Of a stretch of 64,000 bases of DNA, positions 23,794 to 35,863 are shown one piece after another. How positions within the stretch are numbered: the first letter of the stretch is position 1; every line of letters begins with the position of its first letter. Source of the stretch: Pogostemon cablin (Eukaryota > Streptophyta > Magnoliopsida > Lamiales > Lamiaceae); the NCBI GenBank assembly GCA_023678885.1, contig CM042987.1, positions 23,212,927 to 23,276,926 on the forward strand. Reading direction: 5' to 3'. A program made the position numbers and the translations under genes. The notes beneath the pieces were generated by a model that did no database searches, had not been told where the DNA came from, and saw only the letters and a list, made by a program, of their open reading frames with translations.

Positions 23794-24082
23794 TGTTATG
23801 AGACAGCCGGTGTCAAGCTGCCAGGATGGCAAGGAGGAGGCTGGTGGGCCCAAACCGTTATTGGTTTATCGCCGTAGGCCTCGGGCTTGATTTGTTATTA
23901 GTTATTTCATTCTTATTGCTTTATATTAGCTATGGGCCGTCTGTGGGCTTTAGGGTTTAACTCTTGTTATTTAGTTGTAGTTACATCGTTGTTTTGATTA
24001 TCTATTGAATATTGAAGAAATAGAAGGGAGCCTTTTGGCTATTGGGCAGACGCTTTTGCGTTTGATATTCTGAGTGCTAACA
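23794..24082 (+). repeat. 5' LTR of chromovirus F
   Basis: TGTTATGAGACAG to GAGTGCTAACA, same as 28734-29022. Confidence 0.95.
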
Positions 24083-24084
24083 AT

Positions 24085-24102
24085 TGGTCCGACCTGCCGG
24101 AT
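24085..24102 (+). other. Primer binding site of F, matching the 3' end of plant tRNA-Tyr
   Basis: TGGTCCGACCTGCCGGAT is complementary to the 3' end of plant tRNA-Tyr as I know it (CCGGCAGGUCGGA plus CCA). This is not the common initiator-Met site. Confidence 0.6.
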
Positions 24103-24114
24103 ATCTCACCCGAG

Positions 24115-27100
24115 ATGACAAACACACGCAGCGAACAACGGATGGAGGAATTGGAACAAGGTCAGGAGTTGATCAAGGAGACGGTTGGGAAGATGGCGGA
24201 AGAACAAGCAAGCTTCGCCCAACAACTGGAGAGCATGGCCCAGACGATGGCCGGGCTGACCACGTCGATGGCGGCGCTGTCGGCGACAGCCGCCCGTTCC
24301 GCAGCGGCCAACGCGACAGCGGGTTCTGTCTCGAGGACCCGCACGGCTGAGGAGGTGGCCTCCGTCGCCGTGGAGCCAGGAGCGACGCTCGCGGTGGGGA
24401 CGGACAAGCCACCGACCCCTCCTTCGCTGCCTCCTTTCAATGGTGGGGAGCCTATCGGTTGGTTAGCCCGAGCTAACCAGCAGTTTGCACTACACCGCAC
24501 ACCGGAGGAGTTGAAGCTGCCGGCTGCCATGGTGGCAATGGAAGAGTCGGCCCTGTACTGGTTTACGTGGCTGCAAGCCCGGAAGCCTAACATGGTGTGG
24601 GATGAGTTTGCTAAAGCCCTCACGAGTCGTTTTGACGCACGCTTCAAGGGAAGCCCGTTCGAACGGCTCTCCTCAGTCAAGCAAACTGACTCTATAGAGG
24701 AGTACGTGACGGTGTTTGTTCAGTTGGCAAGCCAAGTTCCGGGGCTCAGCGATGAACACTACATGGGGTATTTCATGACAGGTTTGGCGGAGGATGTTAG
24801 GAGTTCTCTTCGTCTTCTTCGGCCGCCAGATTTGGAAACAGCAATGGATCTCGCCAGGGACGTGGAGTATAATTTGGCTGTCACGGGGGGCAGATTCCCG
24901 AAATCAGGGGCGGCCAGCGGGTATGCACGACCCTCATCCCAAGGTCGGTTCATGGCTAGCGGCGGGTTCAACACGCCAGCGAGGGTCAGCGGGACCGTGG
25001 GACTAGTGTCCGGGGCGTCATCAGCCGGTTCGTCGGCGCCACGGGAAGTTAGCCGTGTTCCCCCAGCGAGGTCGTTTTCGAACAGCCAATCCTTCTCGGC
25101 TGGCCGTCCTCCGGGGCCCGTGCGTTTTGCGCGCATGACTCCCGAGGAGATGTCGGAGCTTCGTGCGAAGGGGTTGTGTTTCCGGTGTAAGAAGACTTAC
25201 CGACCGGGGCACCAGTGTTCAATGAGGCAGCTGAATATTTTGATGGCAGAGGAGGATGAGCCCATGGATCTACAGTGCTTTGAATTCAATGAAAACCGCG
25301 TGGCAACTGATGATTTCGAGGGGGCAACCGTCCAGTTGGAAGAAGGGAAGGAAGAGGCTGAGCTTCCGATATTTTCCATGGCAGGGTTTACGGGGCCTCG
25401 TACTATGCGCATGAAGGGGGTTTTGCAGGGGCAGGATGTCACCATACTTGTGGACAGTTGAGCTAGTCATAATTTTATTTCCAGCTCATTGCTCACTAAG
25501 TTGACTCTAAAACTTGACAGGTCCAGCCGTTTTGGAGTACAGTTGGGTGATGGGAGACGCCAGGAGTCGGAGGGGCACTGCCGTGGGCTAGAGATTTCAG
25601 TTGCTGGCACCGCCATAGTGGCGGATTACCATGTATTTCCACTGGGTGGCGTGGACGTGATTCTAGGGATCGCCTGGCTGGCAACTCTCGGTGATGTAGA
25701 CACGAATTGGGCCAGGATGACGATGTCCTTCACACATGGTGGGAGTAGGGTGACACTGAGGGGCGATCCATCCCTTTGTCGCGCCCCAATGGATCTCCGC
25801 GAATTGATTCAGATCCAAGACGCGGAGTTGTGTATCATGCTGGTGGAGGCGGGGCCTCCGAAGCTGACGGATCCGGTGTCCCGCGGCGTGGCGGAGTTAT
25901 TGGCGCCGTATCAGCAGTTGTTCGAGGAACCGGAGGGTCTTCCGCCGGTTCGGTGGGCCGAGCACCATATTGTCTTGGCCTCCGGTGCCGGACCCGTTTC
26001 GGTAAGGCCATATCGGTATGAGCAGGCTTAAAAAGACGAGATTGAAAGATTGGTGTCGGATATGCTCTTGGCAGGAGTGATACAGCCAAGTTCCAGTCCC
26101 TTCTCCAGCCCGGTTCTGCTGGTGAAAAAGAAGGATGGGAATTGGCGTTTTTGTATAGACTATCGGGAGCTCAACAAAGTGACTGTTTTGAATAAGTATC
26201 CGACACCAGTCATACATGAGATGTTGGACGAGTTGTCAGGAGCGGGGGTATTCTCAAAAATTGATCTCCGCTCTGGATACCATCAGATCTGAGTGGCGAG
26301 CGGGGATGTCCACAAAACTGCTTTTCGGACGCACAGCGGACACTATGAATTTTTGGTGATGCCGTTCGGATTAACTAATGCACCAGCTACGTTTCAGTCG
26401 GCTATGAATGAGTTATTTCGTCCCTATTTAAGAAAGTTTGTGATTGTTTTCTTTGATGATATTCTGGTCTATAGCAGGTCCTGGCATGAGCATGAGGACC
26501 ATCTGGGAGAAGTCTTGCAAATCTTGCTAGATAATCAGTTCAAGGCGAATCGGAAGAAATGCTCGTTCGGGTGTCGGAGGGTGGAATACTTGGGCCACAT
26601 AATTTCCGCCGCCGGGGTGGAGATGGACCCGGAAAAGGTGGCGGCCGTGGTGAGATGGCCGTGCCCCAGGAATGTCCGCGAGGTGCGCGGGTTTCTGGGT
26701 CTAACTGGCTATTATCGCCGGTTTGTGAGGGAGTATGGGCTGTTGGCGCGTCCTCTGACGGAGCTTCTTAAAAAGTCAGCGCCGGTGCCTTTTGTTTGGA
26801 CGGAGGCGGCCGAGGGAGCCTTCCAACGGCTGAAATCAGCCCTTACTACGGCACCCCTGCTGGCTATGCCGGACTTTGAGAAGCGATTCGTGATCGAGTG
26901 CGATGCCTCTGGTACGGGAATCGGGGCGGTTCTTATGCAAGACGGGCGACCCATAGCGTACTACAGTAAATCATTGGCGGACAGGACACTGACAAAATCA
27001 GCTTATGAGCGTGAGATGATGGGATTGGTTCTTGCCGTTCAGCATTGGAGGCCTTACTTGGTGGGGCACCGGTTTACTGTCCGGACGGACCACAGTAGTC

Positions 27101-28830
27101 TGAGGCACCTTCTTTCTCAGAAAATTGTGACGCCGTCGCAACAAATTTGGGTAGCGAAGCTGATGGGCTATGATTTCGAGATAGAGTATAAGCCGGGAGT
27201 CTCGAACTCGGCGGCTGATTCTCTTTCTCGTCGGGGTGGTGGCGGCGACTTGTTAGCACTCAGCATGCCTAATTGGGGTGAGTTGGCCGACGTTTTAGTC
27301 GAGCAGTCTCGAGATGAGTATATTCGGAGTGTGACGAAGGAATTGCGCGAGAACCCGGGATGCCGGGTGGGGTTTGAGTTGCATGGCGAGAAATTGTTTT
27401 ATAGAGGGAGGATTGTATTGGCTTCAGATTCTAAGTGGATTCCGGTGCTACTTCGGGAGTTTCATGATACTCCAATGGGTGGTCACGCCGGCGCACTACG
27501 GACCTATAAGCGTCTGGCTGCTAGTGTTTATTGGAGGGGAATGTTCAAAGCGGTGAGGGAATATGTAGCTCGGTGTTTGGTTTGCCAGAAGGTGAAGTAT
27601 GAGGCTCTCTCTCCGGCGGGGCTGCTGCAGCCATTGCCGATTCCGGAAAGAGTTTGGGAGGACTTATCCATGGATTTCATCACCTCACTGCCGAGGTCGC
27701 AAGGGTGTTCGGTGATCTTAGTTGTGGTCGACCGGTTGTCGAAGTATGCTCACTTCTCGGCCATGAAGGGGGGCGTCTCGGCTCGAGGGTTGGCTGAGGT
27801 ATTCGCGCGCGATGTCGTGCGTTTGCATGGCATCCCGGGGACGATCGTGAGCGACCGGGATCCGCTCTTTATGAGCTCTTTTTGGAGGGAGCTGTTCAAA
27901 ATGTCGGGAACCCAACTCAACTTTAGCTCAGCGTATCACCCGGAAACGGATGGGCAAACTGAGGTTTTAAACAGGGTGTTAGAAACCTACTTGCGCTGTT
28001 GTGCGGGTGAGCAGCCAAAGAAATGGGTCAATTGGTTGCCATGGGCGGAGTACTGGTACAATACTGCCTTTCAAACCGCGATCCAGACAACCCCGTTTGA
28101 GGTTGTGTATGGGCGGCCGGCCCCTTCTTTGCGGAGGTATCTTCCTGGTGAATGTCAAGTGGCGGCTGTTGCGGAAATGCTCGAAGGGAGAGATGCGATG
28201 CTAGCGCGTTTACGCGAGCATCTAGTGCGAGCACGGGAGAGAATGGTAAGGTTCGCAAATCGGCATCGACGGGATGTGAACTATGAGGTTGGTGATCGCG
28301 TCTTCCTTAAAGTCCGTGCTCACCGACAACGTTCTATCTCCGGGAGACCGTACAATAAGCTGTCGGCTAAGTTCTATGGCCCGTTTGTAGTGTTGGCGCG
28401 CATTGGGCCGGCGGCGTATCGGCTAGAGTTGCCCGCATCTAGTCGAATACACCCTGTATTCCATGTTTCGCAGTTGAAGAAGGTGGTGGGGGATCACGAG
28501 GTGGAGTTGGGCTTGCCCGACTCCTTGGAGCTGCCGGAAATTCCCGTCTATGAGCCGGAGGGCGTGCTGGCCGAGCGCAGTGTAGATGACGAGGGTAAGG
28601 TGGTGGAGCAAGTTTTGGTCAAGTGGTCGGGCCAGTCGGCGGAGGATGCGTGTTGGGTGAGTTTGGCGGAGTTTCGGCAGCAGTTTCCTTGGTTCGACCT
28701 TGGGGACAAGGTTGATTTCAAGGAGGGAGGAGTTGTTATGAGACAGCCGGTGTCAAGCTGCCAGGATGGCAAGGAGGAGGCTGGTGGGCCCAAACCGTTA
28801 TTGGTTTATCGCCGTAGGCCTCGGGCTTGA
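24115..28830 (+). pseudogene. Chromovirus gag-pol polyprotein with three in-frame stops
   Basis: One 1571-codon frame from the ATG at 24115. Gag (about 100-340) is followed by a zinc knuckle CFRCKKTYRPGHQC (about 355), a protease, RT (FFDDILVY, about 780), RNase H (CDASGTGIGAVL, about 929), integrase with HHCC finger and DDE core (MDFITSLP about 1186, SDRDPLF about 1246, PETDGQTE about 1280), and a chromodomain (VLVKWSG, about 1500). Stops lie at 25459-25461 (TGA, at the protease active-site glycine), 26029-26031 (TAA) and 26290-26292 (TGA, in RT). No frameshifts are seen. The frame ends 97 bp inside the 3' LTR. The chromodomain would direct integration to particular chromatin. This copy cannot make a full polyprotein. 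Confidence 0.92.
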
Positions 28831-29022
28831 TTTGTTATTAGTTATTTCATTCTTATTGCTTTATATTAGCTATGGGCCGTCTGTGGGCTTTAGGGTTTAA
28901 CTCTTGTTATTTAGTTGTAGTTACATCGTTGTTTTGATTATCTATTGAATATTGAAGAAATAGAAGGGAGCCTTTTGGCTATTGGGCAGACGCTTTTGCG
29001 TTTGATATTCTGAGTGCTAACA
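28734..29022 (+). repeat. 3' LTR of chromovirus F
   Basis: Second LTR, same sequence as 23794-24082, preceded by the polypurine tract and followed by TATAC. The end of the gag-pol frame overlaps its first 97 bp. Confidence 0.95.
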
Positions 29023-29145
29023 TATACACAATTAAACATCATGCTATTTATTATAACATTATCCATAAGCATATAGTCAGTAAAAGTAATGAAACATAAA
29101 TGAAATAGGGAACATTAGTACCTCAAATAGCAAACAACAACAATA

Positions 29146-29371
29146 CTCCCTCCGTCCCTAGGTAAGAGTCCCATTTTACAATTTTGGTTGTCCCACCCAA
29201 AGGATCCAATTTTTTTTTTGGACATATGAGACCCACCCACACCCACTAATACAATTAAAACATGGGGACCACACACCCACTAATACAACTACCCACTACA
29301 CATTAAATAATAATACTCCTTAATCTACGTACCCAAAAGCAAATGAGACTCTTACCAAGGGACGGAGGGAG
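29146..29371. mobile_element. Stowaway MITE
   Basis: Inverted ends CTCCCTCCGTCCCTAGGTAAGAGTCC and its near complement at the right, flanked by TA duplications (29144-29145, 29372-29373). 226 bp, non-coding, well preserved. Confidence 0.9.
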
Positions 29372-29489
29372 TATTACAATTCAACAAGTTGTAGCATGAA
29401 TAGCAGAAATTCCAACAGGTTGTACTTATAGCATGTAGCATGCGCCAGAAAATAAGAGAAACTATTCATAGTTTCCAAAATAACATCAA

Positions 29490-29785
29490 TAGAAACTAGC
29501 AGTTTAGATCATGCACAACTAATTCCATTAACAAGAAATCACAGTAGAAACGAAAAAAATTAAACAACAGCTACCCTGCTACATAATCGAACAATAGTAA
29601 AAACCAACAAGATGGTAGTTACCTGCTTCTTAGTGGCAAAAATAAGAGCAACAGATACTAGCAGTCTTAGGTCATGTACAACAAAATTCTAGCAGAAAGA
29701 AACAATAGTAGAAATGAAATAATAACAACTACCCTGTTACATAATTGAACAACATAAAAAATACAAGCAAGATGCTAGCTACCTG
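29490..29785. repeat. Degenerate direct duplication of about 165 bp
   Basis: ACTAGCAGTTTAGATCATGCACAAC... and ACTAGCAGTCTTAGGTCATGTACAAC... begin two parallel units. Both contain a TACCCTG(C/T)TACATAAT phrase and end in AGATG(G/C)TAG(T/C)TACCTG. Confidence 0.65.
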
Positions 29786-31357
29786 ATGTAAAAACCCAAG
29801 TCCACAACGAGCAGAGAGGAACCAAACAAAATTGCCGCCGACATGAAAATATAATAGCCAAGGTAGAAAAGGATCTGTAGGGGGAGGTAGAAAAGTCACG
29901 AAACAAACAAGAACTTTGAGTGCATAAATTAGACAGATCGAGATCTGAATACCACCAAACTTTCCACGTCTTTCAATTAGTGTGACAACATCATTTTTAA
30001 AAAATAAGTGTAAATTCGTGTAAGGCTCACCAACTCAGCATTCTAATTTGCAATCAAGGTGCTTCATTCATGTTTATGTTCTGTTTCATAGGACCGTCCA
30101 TATTCACCACTCACCTCAAAAGTCATGAGAAAAATTTGATGTATGCATAAAGAACTTTTTCAACTCACTTTGAAAGCCTGCTAAGAGATTCAAGCCTCAC
30201 TTTGAGTGGGAAGTAGAGTAAAAATACAAGAAAAATATAAAATCAATATTAAACTGAAATAAATAACTTAAATAGCTATTAAACCACATATAAGTAGCTA
30301 AGCACAACTTATAAACAATTTTATAAAATAGAAATTTAAAGAACTAATCTAAAGACCGGAGCAGTGTAATTTAATTAAATCACATTTAGTGAAAATTAAA
30401 AATAAAACTGACTAAACAGCGTCTAGTACTACCTTGGCCACATAGCTGGCACCTAGAAGGCTTATTAGGCCACTAACAGGAAATTAAGGACCACCTTCAG
30501 CTATTTACAACACTGGAGAAGACTAACTAGTAAACTAACCTTAGTTAAAGATCCCAATGATACTTCATGGAAACAAAATGTTATGGTATGAGTCAAATAC
30601 TGTAGAAATACCCTTTGAAAGAAATTTTGTATGTACTTATTATTGAGACTCAGTGATTTGATCTATTTATACCCTCTACTTTAGCAATAACACCATACTC
30701 TAAGATCTTAGCACAGTTATAGCAAACCATGAAATTGAGTATAAACAACATCCAAAACCAATCCAGGATATGAGTTGGTTCAAACTTTGGGAATCAAAGG
30801 GCAAGACCAATATAGATTTTGCTACTTTGATGACATAATATATGATAGTATATAATAAGATTCAGCGCTAAAACATTGTCACCTGCCATTGACATATTTC
30901 TTACCACACATCTAAAATTCACATAATAAGACCGAGTTGTCTAGATTAGGAACAAAATAGAGGTGGCCCTGAAGTGTCAATGTATTCATAACGCAATTAC
31001 ACACTAAATTGATCAAAACATTATTTGGTCTACTATCTTGGCTAATTCCTGTCAAAACCCAGTGAAGTATACTTATATTATTGGCAACACTGCATTCTTC
31101 ATCAGCTTCACTGCATAAAGACATGTTATTTCTAAACCCATAATAGATTTGGGAGCAAACCAGCTACAGCCCACACATGCATAATTGAAGCAGCTTCTAC
31201 ATATCACTCTTTAAAAAATAAATAAATGGCCGCACAACGTGATTCGCATTCAAAATTCTATATATTACACATGATAGCATAAAGAAATTGTATGTATAAA
31301 GGTGAGAGCTCATTTATGTTTAAAGACGCAATCAACATTGAAACGGACATAACGCAT
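29786..31357. other. CACTA E interior, no gene recognised
   Basis: Moderately AT-rich, non-repetitive sequence with short frames only. It could include introns or the 3' part of the minus-strand segment at 31358-31798, but I see no convincing exon. Confidence 0.4.
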
Positions 31358-31798
31358 TCATTTATTTGTAATCCGAGAACCCCATGCCTCAACGCAAAAT
31401 ACTCGAACTGAGCTTAGAGATTTAAAGACATACCAAATAAGTTTATTTATGGTATCCGCCACTAATAGCTTATCATTCTCGAAAATTTTCGCAGTCAAGT
31501 ACGGCCTCAGATAATCACTCAGATCAAAAGCCTTCTCCTTCATCATCTTCCCCACATCGCGCATCGGCCTTCTTCAAAATAGTACGCTTAATGAGAGGTC
31601 AATTGCGACCTTGGTCCCGAATAAAATACTTGATATCATAAACTGTTTTCGGAAGGGGAGTAGCCAAGTAGGCACGACAGCTTTAGCGGAGGTGGTGGCG
31701 GGGCAAAAGACACGTACTCCGTCGCCTTCGGGGCGGCGGACATATATTCTGGATCGGTGAAGAAGGGTCTGAATTAGGGATTTGGCTGCGGATGCCAC
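31358..31798 (-). pseudogene. Unidentified minus-strand gene fragment inside CACTA E
   Basis: Two adjacent frames, 31574-31798 (74 codons) and 31358-31564 (68 codons), stand out by GC content and residue composition from their AT-rich surroundings. The first begins MASAAKSLIQTLLHRSRIYV, an arginine- and serine-rich start like an organelle-targeting peptide. The second contains FDLSDYLRPYLTAKIFENDK. A stop separates them, so they may be two exons or a decayed exon. I do not recognise the family. The position inside a transposon without transposase suggests captured host sequence. Confidence 0.4.
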
Positions 31799-32890
31799 TG
31801 CACAATTGAGAATTTTTCTTCGAGAGCCCTATTTTATTTGGGATTGAAATTTGAAGGACAATTGCACACCGTTTACAGTATAGTATCGCAACAAATACAC
31901 ATCTACTTTATGAGTGCCAACCATTATTTAATTAATTAGGAAGTACTCATATTAGGTTCTTATTTTAATTCATCACAATGGGTGGAATCCGAATTTAAAT
32001 ATCGTTTTATTAAGGGGAAACAATTATATGAAGCATGTTCACGTATTTTATGAAAATTTACTTTTTAAAAAATAAATTGTTATACTTATAAATTAAAAAC
32101 TACTCTTCAAATTCTTTCACACTATAAATTATTCTTTAATAAATGAAAATTTATATTTTAGAGAGATGAATTATTACTATTTTAAATAAAAAATATTACT
32201 CATTAAAAATAATTTTTTATGTAAATAAAAATAATTTTATAAAAATAGAGTTCATGTGTGATTACAATTCACCCCAAACTCACACTTTATTAATTTATAT
32301 GTTACTTTGGTATAATTTTTATTCATATAATATTTTCAAAAGTTGATTTATGTATAATTTAAGTCCCACATTGAATGTCTTATTGTTATTATTTTTTTAG
32401 ATTTTATTGGGCACTTTAAATATTTTTAATATAAATCATTAATTTTTTAATTTTTTTTACTTTGATTGTTTATTTGTGTATTTGGAGTTGAAGTTGCGTT
32501 ATGTGAGATATGTACATGTATGATACACTATGGCAAGATATGTACATGTATGATACACTATGGCAATATTTGTTTACGGTTTTCAAATCTAGGTTTTGAT
32601 TTTCAAAATCCACATCCAAATTTTAAAACTTCTCCTATATATACCTACTCAATTCTCTCTCCTCAATTAATACACTTTCTCTCTTATCTCTCCTCTCTCA
32701 TTTAACTTTTTAAATAAATTAATACATTGATTTCACATAAAGTTAAAACATACACTACTCAAACCCCAAAACAAACATAGAACATACTATTTATGGTTTT
32801 CAAACCCCACATAATCCCAAACCAAACATCACTTATGAGATTAGTTAATCATTATTAAAATATAATTATTATATAAATAAAATATATTTA
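31799..32890. other. CACTA E interior, AT-rich
   Basis: No gene. A 32-bp direct repeat with the phrase ATATGTACATGTATGATACA occurs twice in tandem at about 32505-32565. Confidence 0.5.
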
Positions 32891-33140
32891 GGATAGGTCT
32901 TGCGTGAGACCGTCTCATGTGAGACCAGTTTTCACTTTTTAAAATAGTTATCTTTTTCGCTATAAATCATTATTACTTTCGCTATAAAATATTATCACTT
33001 TTTATTTATACTATAAATTGTTAATGAAAGAACATTATCACTTTTCATTAATTTATTATCACTTTTCTACATAAAAGTTAGCACTTTCTAGTCGTCTCAC
33101 GTAAGGACTTACGTGAGATGGTCTCACACAAGTCTTTGCC
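32891..33140. mobile_element. MITE of the GAGACCGTCTC family, copy 3
   Basis: Left GGTCTTGCGTGAGACCGTCTC pairs with the right end, reverse complement GACTTGTGTGAGACCATCTC. About 250 bp with TTATCACTTTT interior phrases. The best preserved of the three copies. Confidence 0.7.
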
Positions 33141-34500
33141 ATATTTTTATTAGTAGTTAAAGGAGTATGTTTTATTAAATAGAGAAATGTGAGACAATTT
33201 TATAGTATTTTAATTAATTGTCACTTTTTATTAAGTATATCATCATTTTCTTTAGAAATGTTATCACTCTTATTTATATTATAAATTATTCAGTACTCTA
33301 GTATTTTTTCATTATTGAGAATACTTCTCATTAAAAGTATTATTCTATTTTTATTCGTCTTATGTAAGAGCATATAAGTATATATTATATACTTTAATAA
33401 TGAATCTGTGTCTCATATATACACAATCTTACAAGATATTTTGTTTTCAAATAAAAGTTTTTAATTTAATTATTATTTTTTTATGTAGAAAAATATTGAT
33501 GAGATTAAAAATTAAAGAATAGTCTATTTAAAAAGTAAGAATGAATCCAATGTTAATATTTTATTCTAAAATATATTTATTTATTTTACTTAATAAATGC
33601 ATTACCTTTTTTATTGAAAATTTTCATTAAAATTTCAAGAGTATTAATCTAATAATTTTATAATTGGTTAATAAAATTATTTTAAATTTTTTAAATATAA
33701 AAATTATTAATTTTTATATGTTCGAATATAATTATTATTTAAAATTTGTACTTTGTAATTTTTTTTTGTTTATTGCATTTTAAGTAAAAGCATTTTCACA
33801 TAATTATGCATTTATTAATATTATAAATATCTAATTAAATCTCTTATTACATTACAAATTTCAATTCAAAGTCTCAAATAATGCCTAAAATACAAAAATT
33901 AGACAGGATCACCATTTAAATCTTAAAAATTTTAATTATTACTTTTCATCGAAAATGTGATAGTTTTTTTAAATCTATTTAACAAATTATTAGAAAATAA
34001 TTTAATTGAATGATGATTAATTTTTATCGATCAAATATAATTTTTTATTAAAATTATTATAATTATAATGAATAAAATAGTATAAATCATTTCATAATAG
34101 ACGTTGTCATTTCTCGTACAAACTTTTGTCAAACAAAAAGATATTAAGTTTTATTTATTACTCACGTTAACGAAATTGTTTTTAATTTTATATAAATTAA
34201 AAATAGAAAAAATATAATTTAAATAAATAATGTTCACTGATTCACTCTATCAAACTACTATTATTCTCTGACTTATAAAATAAAATAATTTTATTTAGTA
34301 CTAAATATCATTTATAGAGCATTCATTAATAATGATGAAAAGAAATTGGTGTTCTAGATTTTATAAAAAAATAAATAAAGGAGAGTATCTATTAATTTAA
34401 TATTTTTATTCCTCTCATATTATTAATTAGTTCATGGGTATCATCTCTTTTTATAATTTTAAATTAAATGTATAAGTGAAAATTTGGGTCTATTTTTCCC
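33141..34500. other. CACTA E interior, very AT-rich, nothing recognised
   Basis: Long A/T tracts and scattered TTATCACTTTT phrases. No coding pattern on either strand. Confidence 0.6.
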
Positions 34501-34530
34501 TCTCTTTAGCTCTACATTTTCCCTCTATTT

Positions 34531-35110
34531 TTGATGAATGTGGCTCAACATTTTTCCTCTTTTTTAATTGGTTTCGCTCCAATTTCATTTCATGTTTTAA
34601 ATTTACTTAATCAATTGGAAGGAAATCCGGAAGACCTGGGCATGCTCTCAACCCTTTCTCAATCTTTTCAAATGGCGCCCATGGAGGCATTGCCCACCAC
34701 CCGACCACACCACCGGTTGATGCCTTAGTTTTGCTGTAAACAATCTCTCAGGTATTCTCTTTGTCTCTCCCTCTCTACTCTTAGCGTAGACTTGAATTTC
34801 GAGGAATAGAGCGTCATTTGGTGCTGGGAATGTGAAATTCTAAATGTGATATATCGAAATATTTTGATAGTGAATTAATCCGTTCAATTTTGAATTTTTT
34901 ACAGAAAATATGCACCTCAGCGGCGGATTTTGATTGCCCTCAACACAGAGAAAGGTTTGTAATGGGGAAGAATGAAGATAGTGTTCTGCAATGTGAATGG
35001 GCTAAGGCCTTGAGTCTCATAGTTCATTCCTCTTCGAAAATTGCTCCCCTTTCAAGTAAGTGTAAATTGAATGCATTATCAAAAAATCGAAATGTGTTTA
35101 TTCTAGTGTG
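34531..35110 (+). other. Exon-like segments of unknown origin in CACTA E
   Basis: The segment to about 34751 ends CAATCTCTCAG|GTATTC, a good donor context. A second exon-like block runs from TTTTTTACAG| at 34903 to CAA|GTAAGT at about 35055, with clear splice signals at both ends. No frame gives a product I recognise. The longest plus frame (34890-35153) reads KICTSAADFDCPQHRERF. This may be a captured gene fragment or its untranslated exons. Copia G interrupts the sequence 85 bp downstream. Confidence 0.35.
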
Positions 35111-35140
35111 TTCTAAGTTTGCCTGGTTCACAAGTGAAGC

Positions 35141-35797
35141 TGTGAAGTTATAGACCATGCATGGTTGTTGCTGTGTGTGAAGTTGAGTAGGGTGCCACGT
35201 GGTAGCCATGCATTGGCTGAATTGGGCATGCAAAGGATTGCATGGTGTGAAAGGGTGGCCATTGGATTGTAGCTGAGTTGATCAGCATTGCATCATGCCG
35301 CTGCTGCAGACTTCTGGAAGCTTCTGGAGGCTTGAGCTGAGGAGGCATCAGAAACGGTTGAAGGAATCAGTTTGTTATAACTGATTCCCAATACATGTAC
35401 TTGATTGGATGGAAAGGAATCAGGTAGTTGAGCTGTTCATTGCTATGAGTTAGAGCAGTGTTGATCAGTTCTTCATCCGACTATATATATATATCAGATC
35501 AGCCATTGCACACATCACAATCATCACTTCACATCTTCATATAAGTTCAAGCTTAGGGTTTTTGGTTCATGAGTGTGCTTGTCGATTCTGTAATCTTTCT
35601 TCATCATCATCACTAGTGAAGTTCTCTCCTTAAGAAGTGGATGTAGGCTTACGCCGAACCACTATACATCCTTGAGTTGATCGTTTTTCATTTCTTTCAG
35701 TTTTACAATCAATCCGTGAGTGAAACGTGAGTGATCATTCAAACGTGTGTGTGTGAGATCTTGAGAAGTTAACAAGATCTTGCTTAAGTTCATAAGA
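35141..35797 (+). repeat. 5' LTR of copia G
   Basis: TGTGAAGTTATAGACC to AAGTTCATAAGA. A TATATATATATA stretch near 35481 may serve as the promoter TATA region. Confidence 0.93.
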
Positions 35798-35799
35798 AG

Positions 35800-35816
35800 T
35801 GGCGCCGTCTGTGGGA
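35800..35816 (+). other. Primer binding site of copia G
   Basis: TGGCGCCGTCTGTGGGA, two bases after the LTR. It is not the initiator-Met site. I cannot assign the tRNA with confidence. Confidence 0.6.
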
Positions 35817-35863
35817 AGGAGAAGAAGAAGCAGCCACTAGTTATCAGATCAGAAGGAAGAATC

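Larger units (their letters stand above)
23794..29022 (+). mobile_element. Chromovirus (Ty3/gypsy) element F, Reina-like
   Basis: 5229 bp with two 289-bp LTRs in which I find no difference, exact TATAC duplications (23789-23793, 29023-29027), a Tyr-tRNA-type primer site, one gag-pol reading frame and a polypurine tract AAGGAGGGAGGAGT. The C-terminal chromodomain and small size suggest the Reina branch. Three nonsense codons disable the frame despite the LTR identity. Confidence 0.92.

Noticed and set aside
25459..26292. Stop-codon readthrough or recoding as the normal expression mode of F
   Set aside because: Three stops, one at the protease active site and one within RT, do not match known gag-pol recoding positions; nonsense mutation is simpler.
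35780..35863. Upstream in-frame ATG for the copia G polyprotein
   Set aside because: It lies inside the LTR and the frame would run through the primer site; the gag-like start is at 35864.
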